This document shows, in pieces, positions 52,667 to 61,893 of a stretch of 64,000 bases of DNA (positions are counted from its first letter, which is position 1; each line of letters opens with the position of its first letter). A program made the position numbers and the translations under genes. Below the pieces are notes generated by a model. The model saw only the letters and a list, made by a program, of their open reading frames with translations, was not told where the DNA came from and did not search any database. Where the stretch lies: NCBI GenBank assembly GCA_044359955.1, contig JBIKLF010000003.1, positions 124,001 through 188,000 of the forward strand. Direction: 5' to 3'. This stretch comes from JACTMZ01 sp044359955 (GTDB lineage Bacteria; Verrucomicrobiota; Verrucomicrobiia; Chthoniobacterales; JACTMZ01).

Positions 52667-52882
52667 GTGGATTTTTCCCTGCGCGTTCCCGAGATTGTCT
52701 TCGGTGACTTCATGTTCCCATGGGGCATGGTCATTGGGGCCTTGGGCTTTTTCTTGGCGTGGCTCGCGGTCGGGGTGCTCGAGCGCTTCCGTCTCACGCG
52801 CCATATCTGGAATCTGCCGCTCTTCTTTATCGCTCTGGCCGTGCTTTGCGGATCGGTGCTCGGACTCCTCTTCGCCCCGTGA
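52667..52882 (+). CDS. AaeX/DUF1656-like small membrane protein
   Basis: 71 residues from the GTG at 52667. Two membrane helices (about 16-38 and 50-68) with the conserved start DFSLRVPEIVFGDFMFPWGM. DUF1656/AaeX proteins accompany AaeA and AaeB. The stop overlaps the adaptor GTG start (GTGA at 52879). Confidence 0.85.
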   Translation: MDFSLRVPEIVFGDFMFPWGMVIGALGFFLAWLAVGVLERFRLTRHIWNLPLFFIALAVLCGSVLGLLFAP

Positions 52883-53736
52883 AGCCCAAGGTTTTCATCA
52901 CCCTCGGTGTCGTTGCCCTGGCCCTCGTCGCCGCGCTGCTCATGTATGAGCGTTACCTGACCAAGCCGTGGACCCGCGATGCCTACGTGCGGGCCAATGT
53001 GGTCGGGGTCGCCCCGCGCGTGGCCGGGCCCATTGTGCAGATCCCGGTGAAGGACAACCAAGCGGTCAAGAAAGGCGACCTGCTTTTCCAAATCGACCCG
53101 CGCACTTTCCAGGCCACGCTCGATCAGGCCAAGGGCCAGCTCGCGCAGGCGCAAGCCAAGCTGGTCGACCTCGAGGCCAATGCCAAACGCGCCGTGGATC
53201 TGCTCGCGAAAAACGTGATCAGCCGCGAGCAATACGACGACCAAGTGCAGGCATTCGAAGCGGCCAAGGCCGATGTGGAAGCGGCGCAGGCCGCGGTGGA
53301 GAATGCGCAGCTCAACCTCGACTTCACCACGGTCGTCTCCCCGGTCGACGGCTACCTGACCAATATCAACACCAGCCCCGGCACCTATGTCGCGGCCGGG
53401 CAGCAATTGCTCGCGCTGGTCGACACTTCGACATTTTGGGTGGCGGCGTATTTCAAGGAAACGCAGATCAACCACGTGCAGCCCGGCGACACAGTGCGCA
53501 TCACGCTCATGGGGCACAACGGCCAACCGTTCGAGGGCGAGGTGGTCAGCACGGCGTGGGGGATTTTTGTGCAGGACGGAAGCACCGCGGGCAATCAAAT
53601 GCTGCCTGATGTCCAGCAAACCGTCGATTGGGTGCGCCTGCCCAACCGCTTCCCGGTGCGCGTGCAGGTGACCGGAGAGCCCCCCGTGCCGTTGCGCATC
53701 GGGCAAACGGCCTCGGTCGCCGTGGTCAAACCCTGA
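52879..53736 (+). CDS. AaeA/EmrA-type membrane fusion protein
   Basis: 285 residues from the GTG at 52879. An N-terminal anchor (VFITLGVVALALVAALLMYE) is followed by DAYVRANVVGVAPRVAGPIV, NQAVKKGDLLFQIDPRTFQA, an alpha-hairpin and the second lipoyl part (TTVVSPVDGYLTNINTSPGT). It links the FUSC-type pump to the outer membrane. Coupled to the DUF1656 gene. Confidence 0.9.
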   Translation: MKPKVFITLGVVALALVAALLMYERYLTKPWTRDAYVRANVVGVAPRVAGPIVQIPVKDNQAVKKGDLLFQIDPRTFQATLDQAKGQLAQAQAKLVDLEANAKRAVDLLAKNVISREQYDDQVQAFEAAKADVEAAQAAVENAQLNLDFTTVVSPVDGYLTNINTSPGTYVAAGQQLLALVDTSTFWVAAYFKETQINHVQPGDTVRITLMGHNGQPFEGEVVSTAWGIFVQDGSTAGNQMLPDVQQTVDWVRLPNRFPVRVQVTGEPPVPLRIGQTASVAVVKP

Positions 53737-53739
53737 GTA

Positions 53740-54945
53740 ATGAACTTGCTCGCCTCCGCCGGTCCGGACTGGATGATGATCTTCCTGCGCGGAAGCGCAT
53801 TGATCGTCGGCCTGCTTCTCCTCTGGGCCGCGATCATGGCCGCAGTCGGCGTCATGCTTGTCCCGCGTCCGAGCAACCAAAGAGTGGCCATCTGGGTCAG
53901 TCGTGCCTGCCATCTTTTGTTCCGCGCCATCGCCCACCGTGCGCGGAATTACGTTCAGCTCGACCGCTACCTCGCCGTGCAGGGTCCGGCCACCGTATTA
54001 CTTTTCCTCGCCCTGTTCCTCTTCATTTTTGTCGGCGCCTTCGCCTTCATCCTCTACGGCGTGACCGGCTGCACGCCTTTGGAGGCCTTTTATCGTTCGG
54101 GTTCCAGCATGAGCACGCTCGGGGTAGTCAATGCCTCGGGTTCCAAGGGGCTGAACGTCATGTTCGTTGCGGCCTTCGGCGGAACGACGATCATCTCGGT
54201 CTTCATCGGTTTTCTCCTCACGCTCTATACCGCCTACACGGCCCGCGAGACCTACATGAGCAAGATCGCGCTTTCCGTGGGCGAGCCGGGGTGGGGTCCG
54301 GAAGCCGTGGTGCGCCTGCAGCGGCTCGAGGGCGCGTTGTCCGAAAACGAAGTGGCCGAGTGCGTCCAGTGGATCTGCGCCATGCGCGTGAGCCAATACA
54401 TTTATCCGCTTCTCAACCATTTTCGCTCGCCGGTCCGCAACCGCCATTGGGTGGCAACATTGCTCGCCATCCTCGATGCCACGGCCATCCGCGCGGCCGC
54501 GATCGAAGGAAAAGTCTCCACGACTTCCGCCCGCCTGCTGGCGCAAGGTGCGCAGGCCTTCCGCTCCTTGAAAGACAGCGAGATCTCGCGCACCTCCGAC
54601 TCGGACAGCGAGAGCAACGTGGTCACGTGGATGATCGAAGAAGAAGTGATGGGCGCAAAATCTGGTGCAGACGTCCCGGACTGCGGAATCTGCCGCACCG
54701 ATTGGGATCAAGCGATGGGGTTCCTCGCCGCCAACAACATCGCTCTGCTTCCCGACCGCGAGGCATCGTGGCAGGTCTTCAGCCGCATTCGTGCGCGCTA
54801 CTTCGAGCCTGCCTATTTTCTGGCCCAGCATCTCTCCGCGGTGAACGCCCCGTGGTCGGGTCCGCGCCATCCGGCCTACGACTTCCCGTTGGCTTGGCCC
54901 CTCATGGCGCGTAAAGTCTTCGACAAGGGAACTGACGGAAGCTGA
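53740..54945 (+). CDS. Membrane protein with potassium-channel-like pore segment
   Basis: 401 residues starting 4 bases after the adaptor stop. One helix lies at about 17-40. A TM-pore-TM unit follows at about 82-165: helix LFLALFLFIFVGAFAFILYG, then pore-like EAFYRSGSSMSTLGVV, then helix FVAAFGGTTIISVFIGFLL. The arrangement is like two-TM potassium channels, but the filter reads STLGV instead of TVGYG. The C-terminal 230 residues are soluble, with helical character and a CGIC pair. I do not recognise the family; the pump neighbourhood suggests ion or export coupling. Confidence 0.6.
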   Translation: MNLLASAGPDWMMIFLRGSALIVGLLLLWAAIMAAVGVMLVPRPSNQRVAIWVSRACHLLFRAIAHRARNYVQLDRYLAVQGPATVLLFLALFLFIFVGAFAFILYGVTGCTPLEAFYRSGSSMSTLGVVNASGSKGLNVMFVAAFGGTTIISVFIGFLLTLYTAYTARETYMSKIALSVGEPGWGPEAVVRLQRLEGALSENEVAECVQWICAMRVSQYIYPLLNHFRSPVRNRHWVATLLAILDATAIRAAAIEGKVSTTSARLLAQGAQAFRSLKDSEISRTSDSDSESNVVTWMIEEEVMGAKSGADVPDCGICRTDWDQAMGFLAANNIALLPDREASWQVFSRIRARYFEPAYFLAQHLSAVNAPWSGPRHPAYDFPLAWPLMARKVFDKGTDGS

Positions 54946-54979
54946 AAGCGCCTCTTCTGCCTTGGCCAATTGATGGAGC

Positions 54980-55009
54980 TTGCCGCCGGATCACCAGGCC
55001 CTGTATTAA
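54980..55009 (+). promoter_or_regulatory. Candidate promoter for fumarase-malic enzyme pair
   Basis: TTGCCG (54980-54985) and TATTAA (55004-55009) are 18 bases apart. The likely start would be near 55016, giving a leader of about six bases before the ATG at 55022. It lies in a 76-base gap. Confidence 0.4.
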
Positions 55010-55021
55010 TTTTCGGTCTTT

Positions 55022-56434
55022 ATGATCCCAACAAATCCCACCCGCAAAGAATCGGACAGCTTAGGCGAGGTGGAGGTTCCTGCGGACAAGCTCTGGGGCG
55101 CCCAGACGCAGCGTTCCTTGGAGCACTTCAGCATCGGCGCCGATCTCATGCCGCGCGAGATGATCACGGCTTATGCAATTTTGAAGAAGGCCGCGGCCAT
55201 TGCCAACCATGACGACAAACGCCTCGGCGACGAGCAGTTTCAACTCATCTCGCAAGTCTGCGACGAAGTTCTTTCCGGTCAGCACCAAGACATGTTTCCG
55301 CTGCATGTATGGATGACGGGCAGCGGCACGCAGTTCAACATGAACGTCAACGAGGTCTTGTCGAACCGCTGCTGCCAACTCGCGGGGACACCGCTCGGCA
55401 GCAAGGCGCCGGTGCATCCGAACGACGACGTCAATATGGCGCAGTCGTCCAACGACTCTTTCCCCTCGGCCATGTATATCGCTGCCGCGGTCAACGTGAA
55501 GAGCCGGCTTATGCCTGCGGTCAGCGCCTTGCGCGATGCCATGGCGGCCAAGGCGGCGGCCTGGAAGGACATCATCAAAATCGGCCGCACCCACATGCAA
55601 GACGCGACACCGCTGACCCTCGGTCAGGAGTGGTCGGGCTACGTGGATGCACTTGGTGATGACCTGGAGCGAATCGAGGATGCGCTTAAAGGGGTTTACC
55701 GTCTGGCCTTGGGCGGCACGGCGGTGGGCACCGGCATCAATTCCGCCCCGGGCTTCGCCGAGGCCGCTGCTGCGCAGATCGCCAAGCTGACCGGACTCCC
55801 GTTCGTCACCGCCCCGAACAAGTTCACGGTCCAAGGTTCCCATGATGCTTTGGTCCAGCTCTCCGGGACCCTGCGGACGCTGGCGGTGACGCTTTACAAG
55901 CTCGGCAACGACATTCGTCTCATGTCCTGCGGCCCGCGCGCCGGTTTCGCGGAGCTGATCATTCCGGCCAACGAACCCGGTTCCTCGATCATGCCCGGCA
56001 AGGTCAACCCGACACAGGCCGAAGCGCTGACCATGTTGTCCGCCCAAGTGATGGCCAATGACGTGGCAGTCGGCATCGGCGGGGCGGGGGGCTATCTGGA
56101 GATGAACGTTTACAAGCCGCTCATCATTTTCAACCTGACCCATTCCATCACCTTGCTGACTGATGGCTGCACGAATTTCCGCAAATTCCTCGTCGAAGGG
56201 ACCGAGCCGAACCTCAAAAAGATCGCGGAATACGTCGATCGCTCCCTCATGCTGGTCACCGCGCTGTCGCCGGTCATCGGCTATGACAAGTCCTCGCAGA
56301 TCGCGCACTACGCGATGGACCACGATCTCACCCTCAAGGAAGCCGCCCTCAAACTCGGCTTCGTCAGCGAGGCGGAGTTCGACCGCGTGGTCGACCCGGC
56401 CAAGATGGTTTCGCCCTACGTGGCGAAGGCCTGA
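55022..56434 (+). CDS. Class II fumarate hydratase (second copy)
   Basis: 470 residues. WMTGSGTQFNMNVNEVLSNR, DVNMAQSSNDSFPSAMYIAA and GSSIMPGKVNPTQAEALTML are the same motifs as in the fumarase at 43363-44748, with scattered differences throughout. Catalytic residues appear intact. It is followed after 45 bases by malic enzyme, suggesting a fumarate-malate-pyruvate branch. Aspartase activity cannot be fully excluded, but the MPGKVNPTQ form favours fumarase. Confidence 0.92.
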   Translation: MIPTNPTRKESDSLGEVEVPADKLWGAQTQRSLEHFSIGADLMPREMITAYAILKKAAAIANHDDKRLGDEQFQLISQVCDEVLSGQHQDMFPLHVWMTGSGTQFNMNVNEVLSNRCCQLAGTPLGSKAPVHPNDDVNMAQSSNDSFPSAMYIAAAVNVKSRLMPAVSALRDAMAAKAAAWKDIIKIGRTHMQDATPLTLGQEWSGYVDALGDDLERIEDALKGVYRLALGGTAVGTGINSAPGFAEAAAAQIAKLTGLPFVTAPNKFTVQGSHDALVQLSGTLRTLAVTLYKLGNDIRLMSCGPRAGFAELIIPANEPGSSIMPGKVNPTQAEALTMLSAQVMANDVAVGIGGAGGYLEMNVYKPLIIFNLTHSITLLTDGCTNFRKFLVEGTEPNLKKIAEYVDRSLMLVTALSPVIGYDKSSQIAHYAMDHDLTLKEAALKLGFVSEAEFDRVVDPAKMVSPYVAKA

Positions 56435-56479
56435 ATCCGTTTTACCAAACAAACAACCAACACCAACACGACCAATCCC

Positions 56480-58273
56480 ATGTCTACCCGACCCAACACA
56501 TTCATCAGAAAAGGCGATGCCCGCAAAATCCAGACCACCTTGCGCGGTTACGAGGTCCTCCATGACCCCGCGCTCAACAAAGGCACCGCCTTCACCGCCG
56601 CGGAGCGCAAGGCTCTTGGTATCGAGGGCTTGGTGCCCCCCGTGGTGACCACCGAACTGGAGCCACAACTCAAGCGGGCCTACGCGGCCTATCACGCGGC
56701 TCCCACGGACCTCGCCAAACACATCTACATGTGGCAACTGCACGACGAGAACGAGACCATTTTCTATGCCCTCATCCAGCGGCACATGATGGAAATCATG
56801 CCGGTGGTCTATGACCCGGTGGTCGGTGAAGCCATCGAGAATTACAGCGAGGTGATGACCCGCCCGCGCGGCGTTTTCCTCAGCATCGATGCACCCGAAA
56901 GTATCGAAGAAAGGCTCTCCGCCTGGGGCGCCAGAGTTGATGATATCGACCTGCTGGTGGCCAGCGACGCCGAAGCCATCCTGGGTATCGGCGACTGGGG
57001 TTCCAACGGCATCGATATTTCCGTGGGCAAACTCGCGGTCTACACCGCGGCTGCCGGGGTCGATCCTCATCGCGTCATTCCCGTCGTTCTGGATGTCGGC
57101 ACAAACAACGAGAAACTGCTCAACGATCCCTCCTATGTCGGCTACCGCCACTCGCGGGTCACAGGTCAGGCATACGATGACTTTGTCGACGCCTACGTGA
57201 AGGCGGCCCGCAAGCTGTTCCCCAAGGCCTACCTGCACTGGGAGGACTTCGGGTCGAGCAACGCCCGGAGGATTCTCAACCGCCACCGCGATTCCATTCC
57301 GACCTTCAACGACGACATCCAAGGCACCGGCGCCATCGTTGTTTCCGGCCTGCTCAACGCGGTCAAACGCAGCGGCCTTGACTGGAAAGACCAGCGCATC
57401 GTCGTACTCGGGGGCGGCACCGCGGGTTGCGGCATCGCCGATCAGGTCCGTGACCAGATCGTGCGCGCCACGGGACTTTCCGCCGACGAAGCGAGCAAGC
57501 AGATCTGGATCGTCGACCTGCCGGGGCTTCTCACCGATGACATGGCCGACGGCTTGTATGATTTCCAACGCCCCTACGCCCGTCCGGCTGCTGAGGTGAA
57601 AAACTACAAACGCACCCCGAGTTCACCCAATGCGGCGGCCGAGACCCGTTGGCCCAACATGGCCAAGTTGCTTTCCATTGAATCGGCCAAAGGCGGCATC
57701 ATCGACCTCGCCACCACCGTGGCCGAAGTCAAACCGACAGTCCTCATCGGCACCTCGACCACACCCAGCATGTTCACCGAGGCAATCGTCCGCAACATGG
57801 CTTCCAACGTTGAGCGTCCGATCATCTTCCCGCTCTCCAATCCCACCATCCTCCATGAAGCCACCCCGGCTCACCTGCTGGAGTGGACCAACGGCAAAGC
57901 CCTCGTGGCCACAGGCGCTCCTTTCGACAATGTGACCCAAGGAGGCATCAACTTCACGATCGGACAAGCCAACAACGCGGCACTCTACCCGGGCCTCGGC
58001 ATGGGGATTATTGTGTCCCGCGCCAAGAAGGTCACCGACGAGATGATCTTCGCAGCTGCCAAGGCGGTCGCCGATCAAGCACCTCTCGACGCACCGGGCG
58101 CTTCGCTGCTTCCCTCCAACGAGGATTTGCGCGCGACGTCCAGCGTGGTGGCGGTGGAAGTCGTCCGCACCGCGATGGATCAAGGCGTAGCCGGTGAGAA
58201 GGTCGACAATCCAGTTGAAGCCGTGCGCTGCACCGAATGGTGGCCGGTCTACCAGCCCGTTGAGGCCGTCTGA
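56480..58273 (+). CDS. NAD(P)-dependent malic enzyme
   Basis: 597 residues, the length of the large NAD-type malic enzymes. Key parts: SVGKLAVYTAAAGVDPHRVI, YVGYRHSRVTGQAYDDFVDA, HWEDFGSSNARRIL (metal Glu and Asp), PTFNDDIQGTGAIVVSG and the nucleotide site VVLGGGTAGCGIADQ. It decarboxylates malate to pyruvate. The leader before the ATG is strongly A/C-rich (CAAACAACCAACACCAACAC) with no Shine-Dalgarno site. Probably co-transcribed with the fumarase. Confidence 0.93.
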   Translation: MSTRPNTFIRKGDARKIQTTLRGYEVLHDPALNKGTAFTAAERKALGIEGLVPPVVTTELEPQLKRAYAAYHAAPTDLAKHIYMWQLHDENETIFYALIQRHMMEIMPVVYDPVVGEAIENYSEVMTRPRGVFLSIDAPESIEERLSAWGARVDDIDLLVASDAEAILGIGDWGSNGIDISVGKLAVYTAAAGVDPHRVIPVVLDVGTNNEKLLNDPSYVGYRHSRVTGQAYDDFVDAYVKAARKLFPKAYLHWEDFGSSNARRILNRHRDSIPTFNDDIQGTGAIVVSGLLNAVKRSGLDWKDQRIVVLGGGTAGCGIADQVRDQIVRATGLSADEASKQIWIVDLPGLLTDDMADGLYDFQRPYARPAAEVKNYKRTPSSPNAAAETRWPNMAKLLSIESAKGGIIDLATTVAEVKPTVLIGTSTTPSMFTEAIVRNMASNVERPIIFPLSNPTILHEATPAHLLEWTNGKALVATGAPFDNVTQGGINFTIGQANNAALYPGLGMGIIVSRAKKVTDEMIFAAAKAVADQAPLDAPGASLLPSNEDLRATSSVVAVEVVRTAMDQGVAGEKVDNPVEAVRCTEWWPVYQPVEAV

Positions 58274-58305
58274 GGCGTCCCCGCACCTTGGCCGCGACGA
58301 TCGCG

Positions 58306-59634
58306 ATGACCTTGGGCATTCGGCCTGCGGCCCGCCGACGTAGTCGGTGGGCGTGCGTCGTGCTGATGGCCTGGTGTGTCGCCACCTTGCGCGCGGCGGT
58401 GCCTGATGCCGTCGTCACAGAGGATGCTGAATTCAATCAGCACTACCTCCTCGGCGACTGGATGGGCGTGCGCACGTCCCTCTGGGAACACGGCGTGAAG
58501 CCGAAGTTCCTGCTCATCTCGGATGCCTATGGAAATCCCTACGGAGGCAAAGAGCAGGGCTTCACGTCCTACAGCATGTTCTGCGCGGACCTCAAGCTGG
58601 ACACCGAAAAGCTGGTCAATCTTCCCGGCGGGGAATTCCACATCGGCTTTACGGTCAACTTCGGCACCCAACTCTCGCAGGATGTGGTCGGCAATGTGTT
58701 TCCCATCCAGTCGTCCGACGTCGCCCCGCCCGGACCGCGCCTCACCGACCTGAGCTACACGCAGTCGCTCTTCGATGACAAAGTCAGCTTGCGGGCCGGA
58801 CGCGTTTCCATCGACAGTCTCTACGGCGAGGAATTCGCCGCCTCCGCGTATTTCCGCTCTTTCACCTCGGTGGCTTTCAACGCCATTCCCTTCGCCATCT
58901 TTTACAACTCGCCCGGGGCTTTCGGCTATCCCGCCACCACATGGGGCGCACGGGTCAAGGTCGCGCCGGTCGAACAATTCTACGCCATGGCCGGCCTCTA
59001 CAATGGCGACCCCGAGGTTGGACTGGGGGACCGCTACGGTTTGGATTTCACCTTCGATGGTCCGCCCTTCGGCATCGGCGAGATCGGGTGGCGCCGCAAC
59101 CAAGCGGCGACCGACACCGGTTTGCCCGGCAACTTGAAACTCGGCGGTTTCGTCCTCGGCGGCAGTGTGCCGGAATATGACTCGAACAACACGAGCAACG
59201 GACGCTTCGGAGTCTATGCGGTTGCCGATCAAGCTCTGGTGCGCTTCGGCAAACCGTCATCCAACCGCCATCTTGGTGTTTTCGGCAGCCTCGTCGTCGC
59301 TCCGAACGAAGCGGTGAGTCCGATGGCCTATTATTTCAGCTCCGGTCTCGTCGCCTACGGACCGATGGAATGCCGGCCGAAAGACTTCCTGGCCTTCGGT
59401 CTCGCTTACGGCGGCTACAGCAGCCAACTCCGCAACGAGCAGTCCTCCCAACAAAGCGCTGGCACACCGGTGCTGCCGCAACTCTACGAAATGACGGTCG
59501 AACTTTCCTACGGCATCCAAGTCTTGCCCGGCCTGATCATCCAGCCCGGCGCACAAATGCTGGTCAATCCCGGAGGAAACCCCGGAACCCCCAGCGCGTT
59601 GGCTCTCGGCGTGAACGCGGTGGTTTCCTTCTGA
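58306..59634 (+). CDS. OprB-family carbohydrate-selective porin
   Basis: 442 residues from the ATG at 58306; an upstream TTG at 58288 would add six. Signal peptide residues 1-30 (RWACVVLMAWCVATLRA). The mature protein has YLLGDWMGVRTSLWEHGVKP, the typical OprB start, FTVNFGTQLSQDVVG, YYFSSGLVAYGP, and ends in Phe (LGVNAVVSF), as outer-membrane barrels do. The substrate is probably a sugar; it could also be a general porin. It follows malic enzyme by about 30 bases. Confidence 0.88.
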   Translation: MTLGIRPAARRRSRWACVVLMAWCVATLRAAVPDAVVTEDAEFNQHYLLGDWMGVRTSLWEHGVKPKFLLISDAYGNPYGGKEQGFTSYSMFCADLKLDTEKLVNLPGGEFHIGFTVNFGTQLSQDVVGNVFPIQSSDVAPPGPRLTDLSYTQSLFDDKVSLRAGRVSIDSLYGEEFAASAYFRSFTSVAFNAIPFAIFYNSPGAFGYPATTWGARVKVAPVEQFYAMAGLYNGDPEVGLGDRYGLDFTFDGPPFGIGEIGWRRNQAATDTGLPGNLKLGGFVLGGSVPEYDSNNTSNGRFGVYAVADQALVRFGKPSSNRHLGVFGSLVVAPNEAVSPMAYYFSSGLVAYGPMECRPKDFLAFGLAYGGYSSQLRNEQSSQQSAGTPVLPQLYEMTVELSYGIQVLPGLIIQPGAQMLVNPGGNPGTPSALALGVNAVVSF

Positions 59635-59707
59635 TTCCGAAGGGCAAAGCATTTCTTCCTGACTTTGGGGTTGCGCCGGGGATTTTTTGAGGCAGGGTGA
59701 CGCGCCC

Positions 59708-61531
59708 ATGGCTCTGTTGCAGTTGAACTCGGTCTCTCTTCACTACGGGCGGGATTACCTCCTCGACGGAGCCGATCTTTCGATCGAGCGGGGCGAGCGG
59801 GTGGCCTTGTTGGGGCGCAATGGCTGCGGCAAAACCAGCCTGATGAGGCTGATCGCCGGGGAGGAGGGGGCGAGCGCGGGGGAGATTCTTCGTGCGCCCG
59901 GAGCGGTCATGACGCGCTTGGATCAGGAAGTTCCGCAAGGGGTGGAGGGGACGGTGTTCTCGGTGGTGCGGGGCGGGATTTCGCCGACCCGGCACGAGGA
60001 GGATTGGGAGATCGATGTGCGGCTGGAGGATCTGCTGGCCGAAATGCAATTGCCCGCCGAGGCCGCGTTCGGCTCGCTTTCCGGCGGACTGAAACGCCGC
60101 GTTTTGCTGGCCCGGGCGCTGGCCGGGCAGCCGGATTTACTCCTGCTCGATGAGCCGACCAACCATCTCGACCTCAGTTCCATCCTCTGGCTGGAGGATT
60201 TTCTGCTCCGGCACCCGATGAGCCTGCTTTTTGTCACGCACGACCGGACCTTTCTCCGGCGCCTGGCCAACCGGATTGTCGAGCTGGATCGCGGACGGCT
60301 TTTCGGTTGGGCCTGCGACTATGACACATTCCTCCAGCGCAAAGCCGGGGTGCTTGAAGCCGAGTCCGTTCAATGGAAAGCTTTTGACAAAAAACTGGCC
60401 CAGGAGGAGGCGTGGTTGCGTCAGGGAGTCAAAGCACGTCGCACCCGCAACGAGGGCAGGGTGCGGGCCTTGCTTGACCTGCGCCGCGAACGGGCGCGCC
60501 GCCGCGAGCGCTCGGGAACGGCCAAGATGGAGATTCAGGCGGGTGCGGTGTCGGGTCAGCGGGTTTTGCGGGCGGAGGGCATCACCTTCGCGCACCCGGA
60601 AATGCCCGAGCCGCTGGTCGAGAACTTTTCCACCGAGATTTTCCGCGGGGACAAGATCGGGATTTTGGGTCCGAACGGGTGCGGCAAGACCACCCTGCTC
60701 AAATTGCTCTTGGGGCAGCTCGCCCCGCAGTCCGGACAGGTGACCACGGGGACCAATTTGCAGGTCGTGTATTTGGATCAGCTGCGGGATCAGATCGATT
60801 TGGAGAAGACGGTGGCGGAGAACGTGGCCGGCGTCTCGCAGTCGGTGCATTTCCAAGGCCGCGACCGCAACATCCACAGTTACTTGGGTGATTTCCTCTT
60901 CCGCTCCGACCGCGTACGCATGCCGGCGCGGTTGCTCTCCGGAGGCGAACGCAACCGCCTGCTGCTCGCCCGCCTGTTTTTGCAACCGGCCAATGTCCTG
61001 GTGCTCGATGAGCCGACCAATGATCTGGATGCCGAAACGCTCGAACTGCTCGAGGAATTGTTGGTCAGCTGGGATCAAACCCTGCTCCTCGTTTCCCACG
61101 ACCGCGCCTTTCTCGATGCGGTGGTGACCAGCCTGCTCGTCTTCGAAGGCGGCGGGAAGATTACGGAGGTCAATGGGGGCTACAGCGATTGGCAACGTTG
61201 GTCGGCCCGTGGCGCCGCGGTGCCTCCGGCCGCCGCGCCCGTTCCTGCGAAGTTGGACGGCCCGAAAAAGGAACGCCAGGGACGTGTGGAAAAGTTCCTC
61301 AACCGGGAACGCCGGGAGTTGGAAGAACTGCCCGGGCTGATCGAGCAATGGGAGGCGGAGCAGGTCCGATTGGCCGCGCAGTTGCAGGACGCGGAACTCT
61401 ACCGCACCAATCCCGCGGCCCTGCCGAAGATCGAGGCGGAATCCACCGCTCTCGAAGCGAAAATCCGCGCGGCTTACAGTCGATGGGAGGAGCTGGAAGC
61501 GAAGCGCTGTGCGTTTGAAGACAAGTTGTAG
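59708..61531 (+). CDS. uup: ABC-F ATPase, Uup-like
   Basis: 607 residues from the ATG at 59708, with an AGGGTGA-type site upstream. Two ABC domains: GRNGCGKTSLM with LSGGLKRRVLLARAL, and GPNGCGKTTLLKL with LSGGERNRLLLARLF; both Walker B segments (LLLLDEPTNHLDLSS, VLVLDEPTNDLDAET) are intact. The C-terminal coiled coil (about 510-607) is the Uup type that binds DNA or the ribosome. No membrane segments. Confidence 0.92.
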   Translation: MALLQLNSVSLHYGRDYLLDGADLSIERGERVALLGRNGCGKTSLMRLIAGEEGASAGEILRAPGAVMTRLDQEVPQGVEGTVFSVVRGGISPTRHEEDWEIDVRLEDLLAEMQLPAEAAFGSLSGGLKRRVLLARALAGQPDLLLLDEPTNHLDLSSILWLEDFLLRHPMSLLFVTHDRTFLRRLANRIVELDRGRLFGWACDYDTFLQRKAGVLEAESVQWKAFDKKLAQEEAWLRQGVKARRTRNEGRVRALLDLRRERARRRERSGTAKMEIQAGAVSGQRVLRAEGITFAHPEMPEPLVENFSTEIFRGDKIGILGPNGCGKTTLLKLLLGQLAPQSGQVTTGTNLQVVYLDQLRDQIDLEKTVAENVAGVSQSVHFQGRDRNIHSYLGDFLFRSDRVRMPARLLSGGERNRLLLARLFLQPANVLVLDEPTNDLDAETLELLEELLVSWDQTLLLVSHDRAFLDAVVTSLLVFEGGGKITEVNGGYSDWQRWSARGAAVPPAAAPVPAKLDGPKKERQGRVEKFLNRERRELEELPGLIEQWEAEQVRLAAQLQDAELYRTNPAALPKIEAESTALEAKIRAAYSRWEELEAKRCAFEDKL

Positions 61532-61893
61532 AAAGTAGAAGCGGCAATGCCGTCACCGAATAGGCAAGCGTCGATGGCTCACCAAGGGGCGCCTTCGCGC
61601 GCTCAATCTTGGGGCGTGAAAAGTGGCACGGGCATCTTGCCCGTGACCGACAGACATCATCGGCAGGATGCCGATGCCACGGCAGAATTCCGGCCGGGAA
61701 TGTCATACCAAGGGCCCATCGCATTTGGACTTTGTCCTTCGGCCCTGGGGTAGGGTCGGACCTCCGGGCCGACCGCGAACCTTCTCTGGGATTCGACACG
61801 GCCGGTCCAACCGGAACGCAGTGAAGATGGCCCCTAGGCAAAGGCCCAGCCCTACCACTCGATCAATAGTCGAAAAGCAAAAGGACGTTGGTA
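61532..61893. repeat. Intergenic region with family D fragment and family A copy 3
   Basis: Begins with AAAGTAGAAGCGGC (family D single arm). Family A copy 3 runs 61705-61894: ATACCAA at the left end and TTGGTAT at the right end are perfect terminal inverted repeats. The core arms and loop match the other copies, with the 35-nt block on the right arm (61808-61842). No gene is seen in the 360 bases. The last base of the element lies in the ndh stop codon complement. Confidence 0.85.

Noticed and set aside
55061..57568. 835-residue frame opposite fumarase and malic enzyme
   Set aside because: Antisense to two clear enzymes; no motif.
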